Origin: Burkholderiales bacterium PBB6
GTDB lineage: Bacteria; Pseudomonadota; Gammaproteobacteria; Burkholderiales; Burkholderiaceae_C
Direction of reading: 5' to 3'
Assembly: GCA_002255925.1 (NCBI GenBank)
Contig: NKIH01000001.1
Coordinates: forward strand, 868,001-932,000
DNA: 64,000 nt
The notes under the pieces are model-generated. The model worked only from the letters and a program-made list of their open reading frames with translations. It was not told where the DNA came from and searched no databases. Position 1 is the stretch's first letter; each line of letters begins with the position of its first letter. The translations under genes and the position numbers were made by a program. Of this stretch, positions 1-9,749 are shown piece by piece.

Positions 1-872
1 TCGTGGTCGTGGATCACGATCTCGCTGGCGAACAGCTTGGGCATGCCGGTGTCGTAGTAGTCGACCACGAACTTCTTCAACTCGATGTCGAAGGGCAGGT
101 CTTGCAGCACCACGCCGTCGGGCATGGTCAGCACGGCGGTGCCGGAGCGCGCACCTTCGGGCACCAGCAGGTTGCCGCGGAAGGTCGGGTTGTTCACCGA
201 CAGGCGGTGCTCGGGCGCGACGTCGCGGATGAAGCCGCCGCCGTCGAAGCTCGTCTTGCCCGCAAACCACATCTGGGCCTTGACGACCAGATCGCCGTCG
301 AACAAGCCGCCCAGGCAGATCAGCACGATGGCCGAGTGCGCCGCGATGTAGCCGAGCTTGTTGATGCGGCCGGCGCGGGCCGCCACCATCGTGCCGTCTT
401 CACGCACCTCGGCCTTGGCCTTCCAGCCATGCTGGCCCAGCACGGCCGCCACCTGCGCCAGGGCGCCTGCGCGGTCGAGCGGCAGCACGCCGTCGCCCTT
501 GTGGTGGAAAGCCTTGAGCGACTGCACCCGCACGTTTTCCTTGAAGGTCTTCAGGTCAGCGAGGATCTTCGGCGTGTTGCGGGCGATGCACAGGCTGGTG
601 GAGAGCACCAGGAAGGCGAGGATCAGCAGGAACCAGCCCGCGCTGTAGACGTTGTAGAGCTGGAACTTGGCAAAGACTTCCGCCCAGAACGGCCCGAACT
701 GGTTGATGTAGTTGTTGTAGGGCTCGTTCTGCTTGACCAGGGTGCCGATGACCGAGGCGATGCAGATGATGCTGAGCATCGAGATCGCGAAGCGCATCGA
801 TGCGAGCAGGTCCAGGACGAGGCGCCAGGGGCGCAGCGGGAGGACAGTGGCGGAGCCGTTCACAGCAGACAT
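1..872 (-). CDS. resB: ResB-like cytochrome c biogenesis protein (partial)
   Basis: The minus strand is open from an ATG at 872 to the window edge (290 codons, C-terminus missing). ResB (Ccs1) works with CcsA/ResC in system II cytochrome c maturation, carrying haem to apocytochromes outside the inner membrane. The N-terminus is basic and is followed by a transmembrane segment at about residues 26-46, a second at about 78-96 and a third near residue 180. A large extracytoplasmic part follows, containing Asn-Pro and Gly-rich stretches typical of the family. It lies downstream of a di-heme cytochrome c gene on the same strand, which fits a haem-protein maturation role. Only the first half or so is visible, so completeness cannot be judged. 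Confidence 0.85.
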   Translation of the reverse strand, partial: MSAVNGSATVLPLRPWRLVLDLLASMRFAISMLSIICIASVIGTLVKQNEPYNNYINQFGPFWAEVFAKFQLYNVYSAGWFLLILAFLVLSTSLCIARNTPKILADLKTFKENVRVQSLKAFHHKGDGVLPLDRAGALAQVAAVLGQHGWKAKAEVREDGTMVAARAGRINKLGYIAAHSAIVLICLGGLFDGDLVVKAQMWFAGKTSFDGGGFIRDVAPEHRLSVNNPTFRGNLLVPEGARSGTAVLTMPDGVVLQDLPFDIELKKFVVDYYDTGMPKLFASEIVIHDH

Positions 873-903
873 CAGGCGATTATCCGGGCGCGGGCGCGCC
901 AAT

Positions 904-930
904 GAAGAAGGGCCGGTCAAAGACCGGCCC
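904..930 (-). terminator. Rho-independent terminator of the cytochrome c gene
   Basis: A perfect 9-bp inverted repeat (GGGCCGGTC / GACCGGCCC, loop of 3) lies 50 bp after the cytochrome c stop codon. Read on the minus strand it is followed by a T-rich tail (TTCTTCATT). It sits just before the resB start, so it probably partly separates the two genes. Confidence 0.7.
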
Positions 931-979
931 CGGGTGTGTGCTTAAGGCGGGCATCAGGTGCCCACCCGTGCTGAATGGA

Positions 980-1612
980 TCAGCGCAGGCCGGCTGCGTA
1001 GTCGGAGACGGCCTTGATTTCCTTGTCGCTCATCTTCGCGGAGATGGTCATCATCTGGGCGTTGTTGGCGCGGGCGCCTGAGCGGAAGGTGTTCAGCTGG
1101 GTCTCGATGTATTCAGCGTGCTGGCCGCCGATGCGCGGGTACTGGGCGGGCATGCCGGCGCCGTTCGGGCTGTGGCAGCCAGCGCAGGCCGGCACGTTCT
1201 TCTCGGCAATGCCGCCGCGCCAGATCTTCTCGCCCAGCAGGACCGTGTCCTTGTTCTTGGCGGCGCCCGGTTTGGCTTGCTTGCTGGCGTAGAAGGCGGC
1301 GACGTTCTTCATGTCGGCTTCAGACAGCGCAGCGGCCATGCCGTTCATCACGGCGTTGACGCGCTTGCCGGCCTTGAACTCGGCCAGTTGCTTGGCCAGG
1401 TACTCAGGGTGCTGGCCCTGCAGGATCGGGTTGGCGGGCGACCCGCGCGAGCCGTCGGCCGTGTGGCACGCGGCACAGACGTTGGTCGAGATTTCCTGGC
1501 CCTTGGCCAGGTCTGCCTTGGCCGGGGCCGCAGCGCCCTCATTGGCGAAGACGGGAGCCGCGATCAGGGCGGCGAGCACGAAAGACAGCGCGTTGGCAGC
1601 AGGGAACTTCAT
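980..1612 (-). CDS. Di-heme cytochrome c, cytochrome c4 type
   Basis: This 210-residue protein has an N-terminal signal peptide (hydrophobic core about residues 9-22, Ala-rich cleavage region near 24). It has two haem-binding CXXCH motifs, CAACH at 46-50 and CAGCH at 143-147. The two halves look like duplicated class I cytochrome c domains, each with a later methionine suitable as haem ligand, which is the cytochrome c4 layout. Such proteins carry electrons in the periplasm to terminal oxidases. Its neighbour resB supplies the maturation machinery. A strong terminator follows. A cytochrome c5/c4 family member with a different partner is possible, but the di-heme architecture is plain. Confidence 0.9.
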   Translation of the reverse strand: MKFPAANALSFVLAALIAAPVFANEGAAAPAKADLAKGQEISTNVCAACHTADGSRGSPANPILQGQHPEYLAKQLAEFKAGKRVNAVMNGMAAALSEADMKNVAAFYASKQAKPGAAKNKDTVLLGEKIWRGGIAEKNVPACAGCHSPNGAGMPAQYPRIGGQHAEYIETQLNTFRSGARANNAQMMTISAKMSDKEIKAVSDYAAGLR

Positions 1613-1696
1613 CTCGAAGGGCCTCGGGGTGTAATGTTCTTGTGGGTGATCCGGGAGATTCCCGGGCGACCTAACTCAAGGATTTTACAATGCTCC

Positions 1697-2509
1697 ATGA
1701 CCGAATCATCCAGACCCGGCGCTAACGCGCTGTCAGACAGTGCGAAAACTGCCCTTGGCTGGGCACATACCGCCCGTTTTCTGACCACCGCCAGCCAGTT
1801 GGTGCACCTGCCAGAGGGCGACCTCGGCGAGATCGCCTTCGTCGGCCGAAGCAACGCCGGCAAGTCCACCGCGATCAATACCCTGGCGCAGCGTAGGCAA
1901 TTGGCGTTCGCTTCCAAGACACCCGGCCGCACGCAGCACATCAACCTGTTCGCGATGGGTCCGAAGGACGCGCCCGACACCTACCTGGCCGACTTGCCCG
2001 GCTACGGTTTCGCCTCTGTGGAGCGCAGTGCGAAGCTGCGCTGGCAGAAGGTGATGGCCGACTATCTGGAGGTGCGTCGCAACCTGCACGGCGTGGTGCT
2101 GATGGTGGACAGCCGCCTGGGCTTCACGCCGCTCGACAAGCAGTTGCTGGAGTTCATCGCGCCCCGCGTGGGCACGGGTGAAGTCAAGCTGCTGGTGCTG
2201 CTGACCAAGGCCGACAAGCTCAACAAGCGCGAGCAGGCCGCGTCGCTGGCCAGCGCCCAGGAAGTGCTGGCTGACTTGGCAACGGACGCGTCCGACCTTG
2301 GCATGCTGTTGTTTTCCGGCCCCAAACAGGTGGGCGTTGGCGACCTGGCTGAAACGCTGTACGGCTGGACCCATGCGCACAACGCCGCGGCAGCGGCTGC
2401 CGTGTCCGCCGTGGCAACGGGTGACGCTGCCGGTGATGCGGCTGCTTCGCCCGCTGCAGACGCCACTGACCTGCCGGCCGACCCCGCCGAGCCCCTGTCG
2501 CCAGTTTGA
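1697..2509 (+). CDS. engB: Ribosome biogenesis GTPase EngB/YihA
   Basis: This 270-residue GTPase is needed for late assembly of the 50S subunit. The G motifs are in order: G1 GRSNAGKST near 50-58, G3 DLPGYG at 99-104 and G4 TKAD at 169-172. The spacing matches EngB (YihA/YsxC). The start at 1697 gives the usual short N-terminal lead; the frame stays open upstream but that part is antisense to the cytochrome gene. The C-terminus carries an Ala/Pro/Asp-rich tail of about 40 residues beyond the conserved domain, common in high-GC betaproteobacteria and probably disordered. It is divergent from the cytochrome c gene, with about 84 bp between the starts. Confidence 0.95.
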   Translation: MTESSRPGANALSDSAKTALGWAHTARFLTTASQLVHLPEGDLGEIAFVGRSNAGKSTAINTLAQRRQLAFASKTPGRTQHINLFAMGPKDAPDTYLADLPGYGFASVERSAKLRWQKVMADYLEVRRNLHGVVLMVDSRLGFTPLDKQLLEFIAPRVGTGEVKLLVLLTKADKLNKREQAASLASAQEVLADLATDASDLGMLLFSGPKQVGVGDLAETLYGWTHAHNAAAAAAVSAVATGDAAGDAAASPAADATDLPADPAEPLSPV

Positions 2510-2559
2510 CGGCCAGCATGGCGGCGCCACCGCATACTGCGGTGAGCCAAGGAGCCGCC

Positions 2560-3474
2560 ATGCCACTGTCTTCCAGCCGTCATCTGCTGCCCTCGCAAGG
2601 GGTGCAGCTGCAACTGCACCAGTCGGGCGCGCCGGGTTCTCCGCGCATTCTGCTGCTGCACGGATTCCCCGAGGCCGCGTTCATCTGGCAGCCGCTGATG
2701 ACGGCGCTGGCCGATGAGGCCCATGTGCTGGCACCCGACCAGCGCGGCTACGGCGCGTCCGATGCGCCAGACGGGTCGGCGGCCTACCGGGCCCGCACCC
2801 TGGTGGCGGACATCGCCGAGCTGATCACCTCCACCGGCGGCCCCGTCGACCTGCTGGTGGCCCACGACTGGGGCGGCGCGGTGGCCTGGAATCTGGCCGC
2901 GGCTTGCCCGCAGTTGCTGCGACGCCTGCTCATCATCAATTCGCCGCACCCCGCGCTGTTCCTTCAGGCCCTGCGGGACGACCCGGCGCAGCAGGCCGCC
3001 AGCGCCTACATGAACATGCTGTGCGAGGCCGATGCCGCCGCACGGCTGTCAGCCGATGACTTCACGCCGATGTGGCAGTTTTTCGAGGCCATGAGCCCGG
3101 CCGCGTCAGGCGACGACGGCTGGCTGACGCCGGCGATGCGCGCGCAGTACCGGGCGGTGTGGGCGCGCGGGCTTGATCCACAGCTCAACTGGTACCGGGC
3201 TTCGCCCTTGCGACCGCCGCTGGGTGCGACGGACGCGATCCACCAACTGAGCCTGCCCGCCAGCATGACCCACGTGGCCGTGCCCGTGCGGGTGCTGTGG
3301 GGCGAGGCCGATCGCGCCCTGCCACCCAGCTTGCTGGACGGTCTGGCCGAGCATGTGCCTGACCTGCGCATCACACGGGTGCCCGACGCCAGCCACTGGC
3401 TGATCCACGAGCAGCCTGCGCTGGTGCTGGCGACCGTGCGCGAGGAGCTCGCCGCGCTCAGGGCCGGCCGATGA
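2560..3474 (+). CDS. Alpha/beta hydrolase, epoxide hydrolase / dehalogenase-like
   Basis: A 304-residue alpha/beta-hydrolase. The HGFP oxyanion motif lies near residues 34-37, and the nucleophile elbow reads HDWGG with Asp at 103 rather than Ser. A catalytic His lies near 279 in DASHW. An Asp nucleophile followed by Trp-Gly-Gly is typical of epoxide hydrolases and haloacid or haloalkane dehalogenases, not esterases. The start at 2560 is chosen because AAGGAG sits five bases upstream; TTG and ATG codons upstream in the same frame are alternatives. The gene ends inside the 3' end of the convergent patatin gene (17-bp overlap). The substrate cannot be told from sequence. Confidence 0.8.
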   Translation: MPLSSSRHLLPSQGVQLQLHQSGAPGSPRILLLHGFPEAAFIWQPLMTALADEAHVLAPDQRGYGASDAPDGSAAYRARTLVADIAELITSTGGPVDLLVAHDWGGAVAWNLAAACPQLLRRLLIINSPHPALFLQALRDDPAQQAASAYMNMLCEADAAARLSADDFTPMWQFFEAMSPAASGDDGWLTPAMRAQYRAVWARGLDPQLNWYRASPLRPPLGATDAIHQLSLPASMTHVAVPVRVLWGEADRALPPSLLDGLAEHVPDLRITRVPDASHWLIHEQPALVLATVREELAALRAGR

Positions 3475-5782
3475 ACAGCGCCAGGCCGGTTTCGCCGCGA
3501 GGCGCCCAGGTCAGGCCCAGGTACATCGGGCCGATGCCGGTATCGGCACCCATGTAGAGGCTGCCGCCGGCGCGCAGGCCGTTGAGCGTGATGGCGCGGC
3601 GGTCAGCCCAGGCGTTGCCGGCCTCCAGCGTGGCGCCCACGAAGAAGCCGCGCGCAAAGACCGGCGGATCGGCCAGACGGCGGTACCAGCCCACCCGGCC
3701 CAGCAGCACGGCATTGCCGGTCAACTGGCCGCTCTGGTACCCCGACAGTTGCTGGAAGCCGCCGAGCTGGTACTGGCCCCCCAAGGTGTCCTGGCTGGCG
3801 TCGGCGGCCTTGATCTGGCCGTAGACGCTGAAGGTGTGGCGACCGACGCTGGTGACGGCCTGGCCCTCGAACTCCACCCGTGTCAGGTTCTCGGACACCA
3901 CCTGGTGGCGGCGGCCGTATTGCAGCTCGCTGGTCACGCGGTAGCCGCGCTGCGGGAAGTTGGCGAAGTCGAGCTGGTCGACCACCATGCGGGCGCGCAC
4001 GGCGGTTTCGCGCCACACGGCGGCACTTTGCGGGCCGGCGTAGTCGGCTGACAGGATCAGCGGGCTGGTGCGGCCAATGGCTTGCACCAGGCCCATGCGC
4101 AGCTCACCCAGGTTGCCCCAGGGCTGGCCGAGGTCGATGCCGACGCGGCTTTCGGTGCGGCGCACCTGGCCCAGCTCGGTGTCCGTCTCGTTGAGGAACA
4201 AGGTCTGGCGACGCCGCTGCGCCTGGGCATAGGTCGAGATGAACCAGTCGTCCGAGATGCCGAGCTTCCAGTTCAGCGGGTGATACAGCTCGGTGAAGAT
4301 GGTCGGCACCTCGCCGATCTGGATGCGGTTGCGCCACTCGGTGCCAGCCGGCGTGAGCCAGTGCCGGTTGTGGCTGATCTTCACGTTGAAGGCGCTGCGG
4401 GCGGAGAAGTCGGTGGACAGATCCAGCCCCACGCGCAGGTAGTTCGGCCCCCAGGGCTTGTCCTCCAGCTCGAACTGCAGCGTCTCGCCTTCCGGTGCGC
4501 TGTAGAGGTGGTAATCGACCCGCAGGTAGTCGTTGCTGGCGGCCAGGTTGTAGGCGTCGCGCGCGGCCTTCTGTGAGTCGAACGGCTGGCCGGGTTTGCT
4601 CAGCAACTGGACTTCGAAACGCGCCGGGTTGGTCAGCTCGGAGCCTTCAAACACCACCCGCTGGATGACGGGCGCAGCCGGCTCGTTCGGCCGGCGGGCC
4701 AGGCGCCAGCCGGCGTAGTCTTCCGGCGGCAGGGCCAGCTCTGCAAGGCGAGAGATTTGCTGCAGGGCGTGGGCTTCGCCCAGGCTGATCAGATCACGGG
4801 TGCGTTCGAAATCGCCTGAGGTGAGGGTGCCGAGATCGGGCGCAATCAGGATGTCGGTCGGCAGCAGCGTCGCGAGGCTGCGCCGTACGTTCTGCTCCGT
4901 CAGGATGTTGATCATCTGGGCCGTCAGGCCGATCGCCGAATTCAGCGTGTCGCGACCCGCCAGCGGCGTGCCGATGTTGACCACGATCACGATGTGCGCG
5001 CCCATGGCCCGGGCCACGTCAATCGGCACGTTGTTCACCAGGCCGCCGTCGCCCAGCACCCGGCCTTCGATTTCGGTGGACGGGAACACGCCCGGCACGC
5101 TCATGCTGGAGCGCAGCGACATGGCCAGATCACCATGGTCCATCACCACGGCCTCGCCGCTTTCCATGTCGGTGGCCACGGCGCGGAAGGGAATGGGCAG
5201 CCGGTCGAACTGCTCGGTGGTGCGCACCGGCAGGGTGTAGCGGCGCAGCAAGGTCTCCAGGCCGCGGCTGGAGACAGCGGCCTGCGGCGCACGGAACTCG
5301 CCGTCGCGGTAGCCCATCTCGATCGCGCTGGCGATCTCGAAGTCTTCTTCCTTGCGGCGCTGCGACATCTGCTGGCGGTTCACGCGGGTGGCGAACAGGC
5401 GGTTCCAGTCGACCTTCAGCAGCTCACGCTCAATCTCGTCGGCGGGCATGCCGCTGGCGTACAGCCCGCCAATGATGGCGCCCATCGACGTGCCCGCGAT
5501 CACGTCGATCGGCACATGCGCCGCCTCCAGCACTTTCAGCACGCCTACATGGGCCAGGCCGCGTGCACCGCCGCCTGACAGCACCAGGCCGACCCGTGGG
5601 CGAGGCAGCGCCATGGGGGCAGGGGTGCCGGTGGGCGGGGTGACTGACTGCGGCGTCGGCTTCGGCTCAGGGGTGTCGGGCGCAGTGGCTGCGCTTGCGC
5701 TGGGCAAGCTTGCGGCCAGGGCGCTGGCATCGGTGAGCAGGAGGGCCAGAGCGGCGAGCAGGCTGGAGAGGGCAAATCGCAT
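3458..5782 (-). CDS. Patatin-like phospholipase with C-terminal Omp85-type barrel
   Basis: With the start at 5782 the protein has 774 residues; an in-frame ATG at 5806 would add eight residues. A signal peptide covers about residues 1-24, then a Pro-rich linker. The patatin domain shows the GGGARG oxyanion loop near 70-75, the nucleophile in GTSMG (Ser99) and the DGG catalytic Asp later on. After it comes a POTRA-like segment and a long region of alternating aromatic strands ending with a C-terminal beta-signal-like end, as in BamA/FhaC barrels. This is the layout of PlpD-type (type Vd) autotransporters, in which a lipase is delivered to the outer membrane or outside. It lies downstream of groEL behind a terminator and converges with the hydrolase gene. 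Confidence 0.85.
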   Translation of the reverse strand: MRFALSSLLAALALLLTDASALAASLPSASAATAPDTPEPKPTPQSVTPPTGTPAPMALPRPRVGLVLSGGGARGLAHVGVLKVLEAAHVPIDVIAGTSMGAIIGGLYASGMPADEIERELLKVDWNRLFATRVNRQQMSQRRKEEDFEIASAIEMGYRDGEFRAPQAAVSSRGLETLLRRYTLPVRTTEQFDRLPIPFRAVATDMESGEAVVMDHGDLAMSLRSSMSVPGVFPSTEIEGRVLGDGGLVNNVPIDVARAMGAHIVIVVNIGTPLAGRDTLNSAIGLTAQMINILTEQNVRRSLATLLPTDILIAPDLGTLTSGDFERTRDLISLGEAHALQQISRLAELALPPEDYAGWRLARRPNEPAAPVIQRVVFEGSELTNPARFEVQLLSKPGQPFDSQKAARDAYNLAASNDYLRVDYHLYSAPEGETLQFELEDKPWGPNYLRVGLDLSTDFSARSAFNVKISHNRHWLTPAGTEWRNRIQIGEVPTIFTELYHPLNWKLGISDDWFISTYAQAQRRRQTLFLNETDTELGQVRRTESRVGIDLGQPWGNLGELRMGLVQAIGRTSPLILSADYAGPQSAAVWRETAVRARMVVDQLDFANFPQRGYRVTSELQYGRRHQVVSENLTRVEFEGQAVTSVGRHTFSVYGQIKAADASQDTLGGQYQLGGFQQLSGYQSGQLTGNAVLLGRVGWYRRLADPPVFARGFFVGATLEAGNAWADRRAITLNGLRAGGSLYMGADTGIGPMYLGLTWAPRGETGLALFIGRP

Positions 5783-5814
5783 GTGCGGATTGTGACGGCG
5801 GGCCATGACAAACG

Positions 5815-5842
5815 AAAAAAGGGAGCCCTTGCGGGCCCCCTT
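5815..5842 (-). terminator. Rho-independent terminator of groESL
   Basis: Read on the minus strand there is a 10-bp stem (with one G-U pair) around a GCAA loop, followed at once by a run of Ts (TTTTTTCG). It lies about 30 bp after the groEL stop codon and overlaps the upstream region of the patatin gene. Confidence 0.85.
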
Positions 5843-5873
5843 CGTGCTCAGTCGCAAAAGCGCTGTGCAGGAC

Positions 5874-7538
<1,665 letters not shown>

Positions 7539-7565
7539 TCAATGAGGTGGGTGATGGGGGGCAGA

Positions 7566-7856
7566 TTACTTCTGCACCACGGCGAAGAGGTCTTCCTCGC
7601 GCATCACCAGCAGTTCTTCGCCGTCAACCTTGACGGATTGGCCGCTGTACTTGCCAAACAGCACGCGGTCGCCGACGGCCACGTTCAGGGCAACGAAGTC
7701 GCCCTTGTCGTTGCGCTTGCCCGGGCCGACGGCCAGGACTTCGCCCTGGTCCGGCTTCTCAGCGGCGTTGTCCGGGATGATGATGCCCAGGGCGGTCTTG
7801 GTTTCTTGTTCCAGGCGCTTGACGATCACGCGGTCGTGCAGAGGACGAAGTTTCAT
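7566..7856 (-). CDS. groES: Co-chaperonin GroES (10 kDa)
   Basis: A 96-residue GroES starting [10 protein letters not shown], with the mobile-loop region ([11 protein letters not shown]) and the YSG / [11 protein letters not shown] end typical of the family. The start at 7856 follows a GGAG site with five-base spacing; upstream in-frame codons are not conserved. It is the first gene of the groESL operon. Its leader holds the perfect CIRCE operator about 136-162 bp upstream, so expression should rise when HrcA is inactivated by heat or misfolded protein load. Confidence 0.99.
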   Translation of the reverse strand: MKLRPLHDRVIVKRLEQETKTALGIIIPDNAAEKPDQGEVLAVGPGKRNDKGDFVALNVAVGDRVLFGKYSGQSVKVDGEELLVMREEDLFAVVQK

Positions 7857-7991
7857 GGCATCTCCAGAAAATGTTGCGATGGGACTCAAGGTGGGCACCT
7901 GCACCGGAGTGCGGATGCCAGTTCACAACCGGCGGCTCGGAAGGTCGGCTGAGGCCGGGCCCGAACGGTCGACAAGCTGTCGAACCGGTTG

Positions 7992-8018
7992 TTAGCACTC
8001 GGCTAACTTGAGTGCTAA
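7992..8018. promoter_or_regulatory. CIRCE operator (HrcA binding site)
   Basis: An exact match to the CIRCE consensus: TTAGCACTC, nine bases, GAGTGCTAA. It lies just downstream of the predicted -10 of the groESL promoter, the position from which HrcA represses chaperonin transcription. Confidence 0.97.
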
Positions 8019-8023
8019 CAAGG

Positions 8024-8051
8024 ATTATAGGGACGGTCGGCTGGCTTTCAA
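8024..8051 (-). promoter_or_regulatory. Sigma-70 promoter of groESL
   Basis: On the minus strand a -35 TTGAAA (8051-8046) and a perfect -10 TATAAT (8029-8024) are separated by 16 bp. The expected start point falls within the CIRCE element. This suggests housekeeping transcription plus HrcA repression. I saw no clear sigma-32 element, though I could not score one formally. Confidence 0.85.
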
Positions 8052-8085
8052 GGGGTCCACGGAGCGCATCCGTGAAATGCCCCGC

Positions 8086-8286
8086 TCAGTCGTCGATGTC
8101 TTCGACGCTGGGCTTGGCTTCGACGCGGTAGGCCTCGTTGGCCCAGGCGCCGAAGTCATGGCCCTGGCAGCGGGCGCTGCAAAAGGGCCGGTACTGGTTG
8201 CTGGCGCTGTAGAGCGTCATGGCGCCGCAACCCGGGCAGCGCACTTCGATCGCACGGCCCTCGGCCGGTTGTGACGGGGTGGTCAT
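8086..8286 (-). CDS. yacG: DNA gyrase inhibitor YacG
   Basis: A 66-residue zinc protein with the YacG pattern: CPGC near residues 18-21, then FCSARC about 15 residues later, giving four Cys ligands, followed by the D-x-G-x-W motif (HDFGAWANEAY) and an acidic tail. In E. coli YacG binds GyrB and blocks DNA binding by gyrase. It is last in the pilB-pilC-pilD-coaE-zapD-yacG run, the same tail order as in gammaproteobacteria (coaE-zapD-yacG). The short acidic C-terminus is normal. Confidence 0.93.
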   Translation of the reverse strand: MTTPSQPAEGRAIEVRCPGCGAMTLYSASNQYRPFCSARCQGHDFGAWANEAYRVEAKPSVEDIDD

Positions 8287-8337
8287 GGTGCAGGCAGGGC
8301 GGAAAGGCGGGTGTTCAGGGAGCGGCAGCGCGTTCGC

Positions 8338-9093
8338 TCAAGAGCACAGCGCCAGATCGAACGGGGTGTCGGAGCCGCAGGGGCGCAGGCGGCCCTCGGC
8401 ATCGGCCTTCATCAGGCGCACGGTCACCATCAGCCGGTGGCCGGTGATTTCAGGCACCAACTCCAGGGTTTCATCGATGCGCAGGCGCAGCAGCTGGTAG
8501 GTGCGGCCCTGGGGCAGGCTTTGCTGGTAGTTGCCGCCGGCGGCCAGCACCTTGTGGGGCACGCCGCTGTCACGCAGCAGGTTGAGCAGCACGCGCAGGG
8601 CTTCAGCCAACGGCCACAGCGTGGCGATCCAGCGGCCGAGGTCGTCCTGACGGCGCCCTGCGGGCAGTTGTTGCCACGCAAAATACGCCGGCAGGTCAAA
8701 CTCGCAGGTGCCGCCCGGGATGCTGATGCGGCTGCGGATGCTCATCAGCCAGTCGTTGGTCGTCAGCGTGTGACCGGCCTTGCCGGAAAGCTGGTTCAGG
8801 CCGCTGAAAGCGTGATCGATGCGGCCGATGATTTCATCGAGGGCCGCCTCGGAGATGTTCGGATTGCCGCGGTAACTCAGCAGCTGGGCCTTGTGGCGCT
8901 CCAGCTCCTTCAGCAGATCAGACTTCAGGTCGGCGCGTGACGCGACGTCCATGATCTCGAAGATCGTGGCCAGCGCGAAGTGATGGTCTACCGCGTCTTC
9001 CCGGGGCGTCAGGGTCTGCAGGCGCTCGAACAGGTGCTCGAGGCGCAGCATCGTACGGATGCCTTCGTTGAACGGGTATTCGTAGAGGACCAA
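8338..9093 (-). CDS. zapD: Cell division protein ZapD
   Basis: The protein bundles FtsZ filaments at the division site. The conserved N-terminus reads LYEYPFNEGIRTMLRLEHLFERL, shared by ZapD (DUF1342) proteins. I prefer a TTG start at 9093 (251 residues), because AGGAA lies a suitable distance upstream and the family normally begins within a few residues of LYEYPFNE. A GTG at 9132 would add 13 non-conserved residues. The gene lies between coaE and yacG, 51 bp before yacG, the conserved order for this trio. Confidence 0.92.
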   Translation of the reverse strand: MVLYEYPFNEGIRTMLRLEHLFERLQTLTPREDAVDHHFALATIFEIMDVASRADLKSDLLKELERHKAQLLSYRGNPNISEAALDEIIGRIDHAFSGLNQLSGKAGHTLTTNDWLMSIRSRISIPGGTCEFDLPAYFAWQQLPAGRRQDDLGRWIATLWPLAEALRVLLNLLRDSGVPHKVLAAGGNYQQSLPQGRTYQLLRLRIDETLELVPEITGHRLMVTVRLMKADAEGRLRPCGSDTPFDLALCS

Positions 9094-9146
9094 GGTGGGC
9101 TTTCCTGGCAGGTGCAGCAACGATTGTTTCACACCCTTGCCGTGAT

Positions 9147-9749
9147 TCAGTCAAATGGCGGCCAATTGGCCCAGACTTCGGCAACGGCGAGCTTCAAATC
9201 CGGCAGTGACAGTTCCTCATTTCGGATCACGTCGTCGGCGATGGCCAGCCGCTGTGCCCGAGTGGCTTGTTGCGCCATCACCCGCTGCACTGCGTCTGCG
9301 GGCCAGCCGCTCCGGCTTTGAACCCGCTCAATCTGCCGCTCTTCGCTGCAATCCACCACGAGGATGCGATCAACGCGCTCGCGCCAGCCTTTTGACTCGG
9401 CCAGCAGCGGCACATCAAACACCACCACCTGACCGTGCCGGGCCAGCGCCGCCCGGGCTTCGGTCTGTTCGCGGATCATCGGGTGCAGGATCGCTTCCAG
9501 GCGCTGCTTGGCAGCGGGATCGTGGAAAACGATGTCGCGCATCCGTGGGCGGTCCAGCGCGCCGTCGGGTGTTTGCACCTCCGGTCCGAAGGCGGCCACG
9601 ATGGCGGGCATCGCGGCTCCGCCCGGCAGGGTCAGCTCACGCGCGATGGCGTCGGTATCGACCAGATGCGCGCCGAGCTCGACAAGCATGGCGGCGACGG
9701 TGGATTTGCCACTGCCGATGCCGCCGGTCAGCCCGATGCGCAGGTTCAC
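9147..9749 (-). CDS. coaE: Dephospho-CoA kinase
   Basis: A 200-residue P-loop kinase that phosphorylates the 3'-hydroxyl of dephospho-CoA, the last step of coenzyme A synthesis. The Walker A motif GGIGSGKS is at about residues 9-16, followed by DTDAIAREL, and the lid region RxxxR-type basic residues (QQATRAQR) lie near the C-terminus. The GTG start at 9749 overlaps the pilD stop by four bases (GTGA), indicating translational coupling. The longer upstream frame is antisense or out-of-frame pilD sequence. Confidence 0.96.
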   Translation of the reverse strand: MNLRIGLTGGIGSGKSTVAAMLVELGAHLVDTDAIARELTLPGGAAMPAIVAAFGPEVQTPDGALDRPRMRDIVFHDPAAKQRLEAILHPMIREQTEARAALARHGQVVVFDVPLLAESKGWRERVDRILVVDCSEERQIERVQSRSGWPADAVQRVMAQQATRAQRLAIADDVIRNEELSLPDLKLAVAEVWANWPPFD

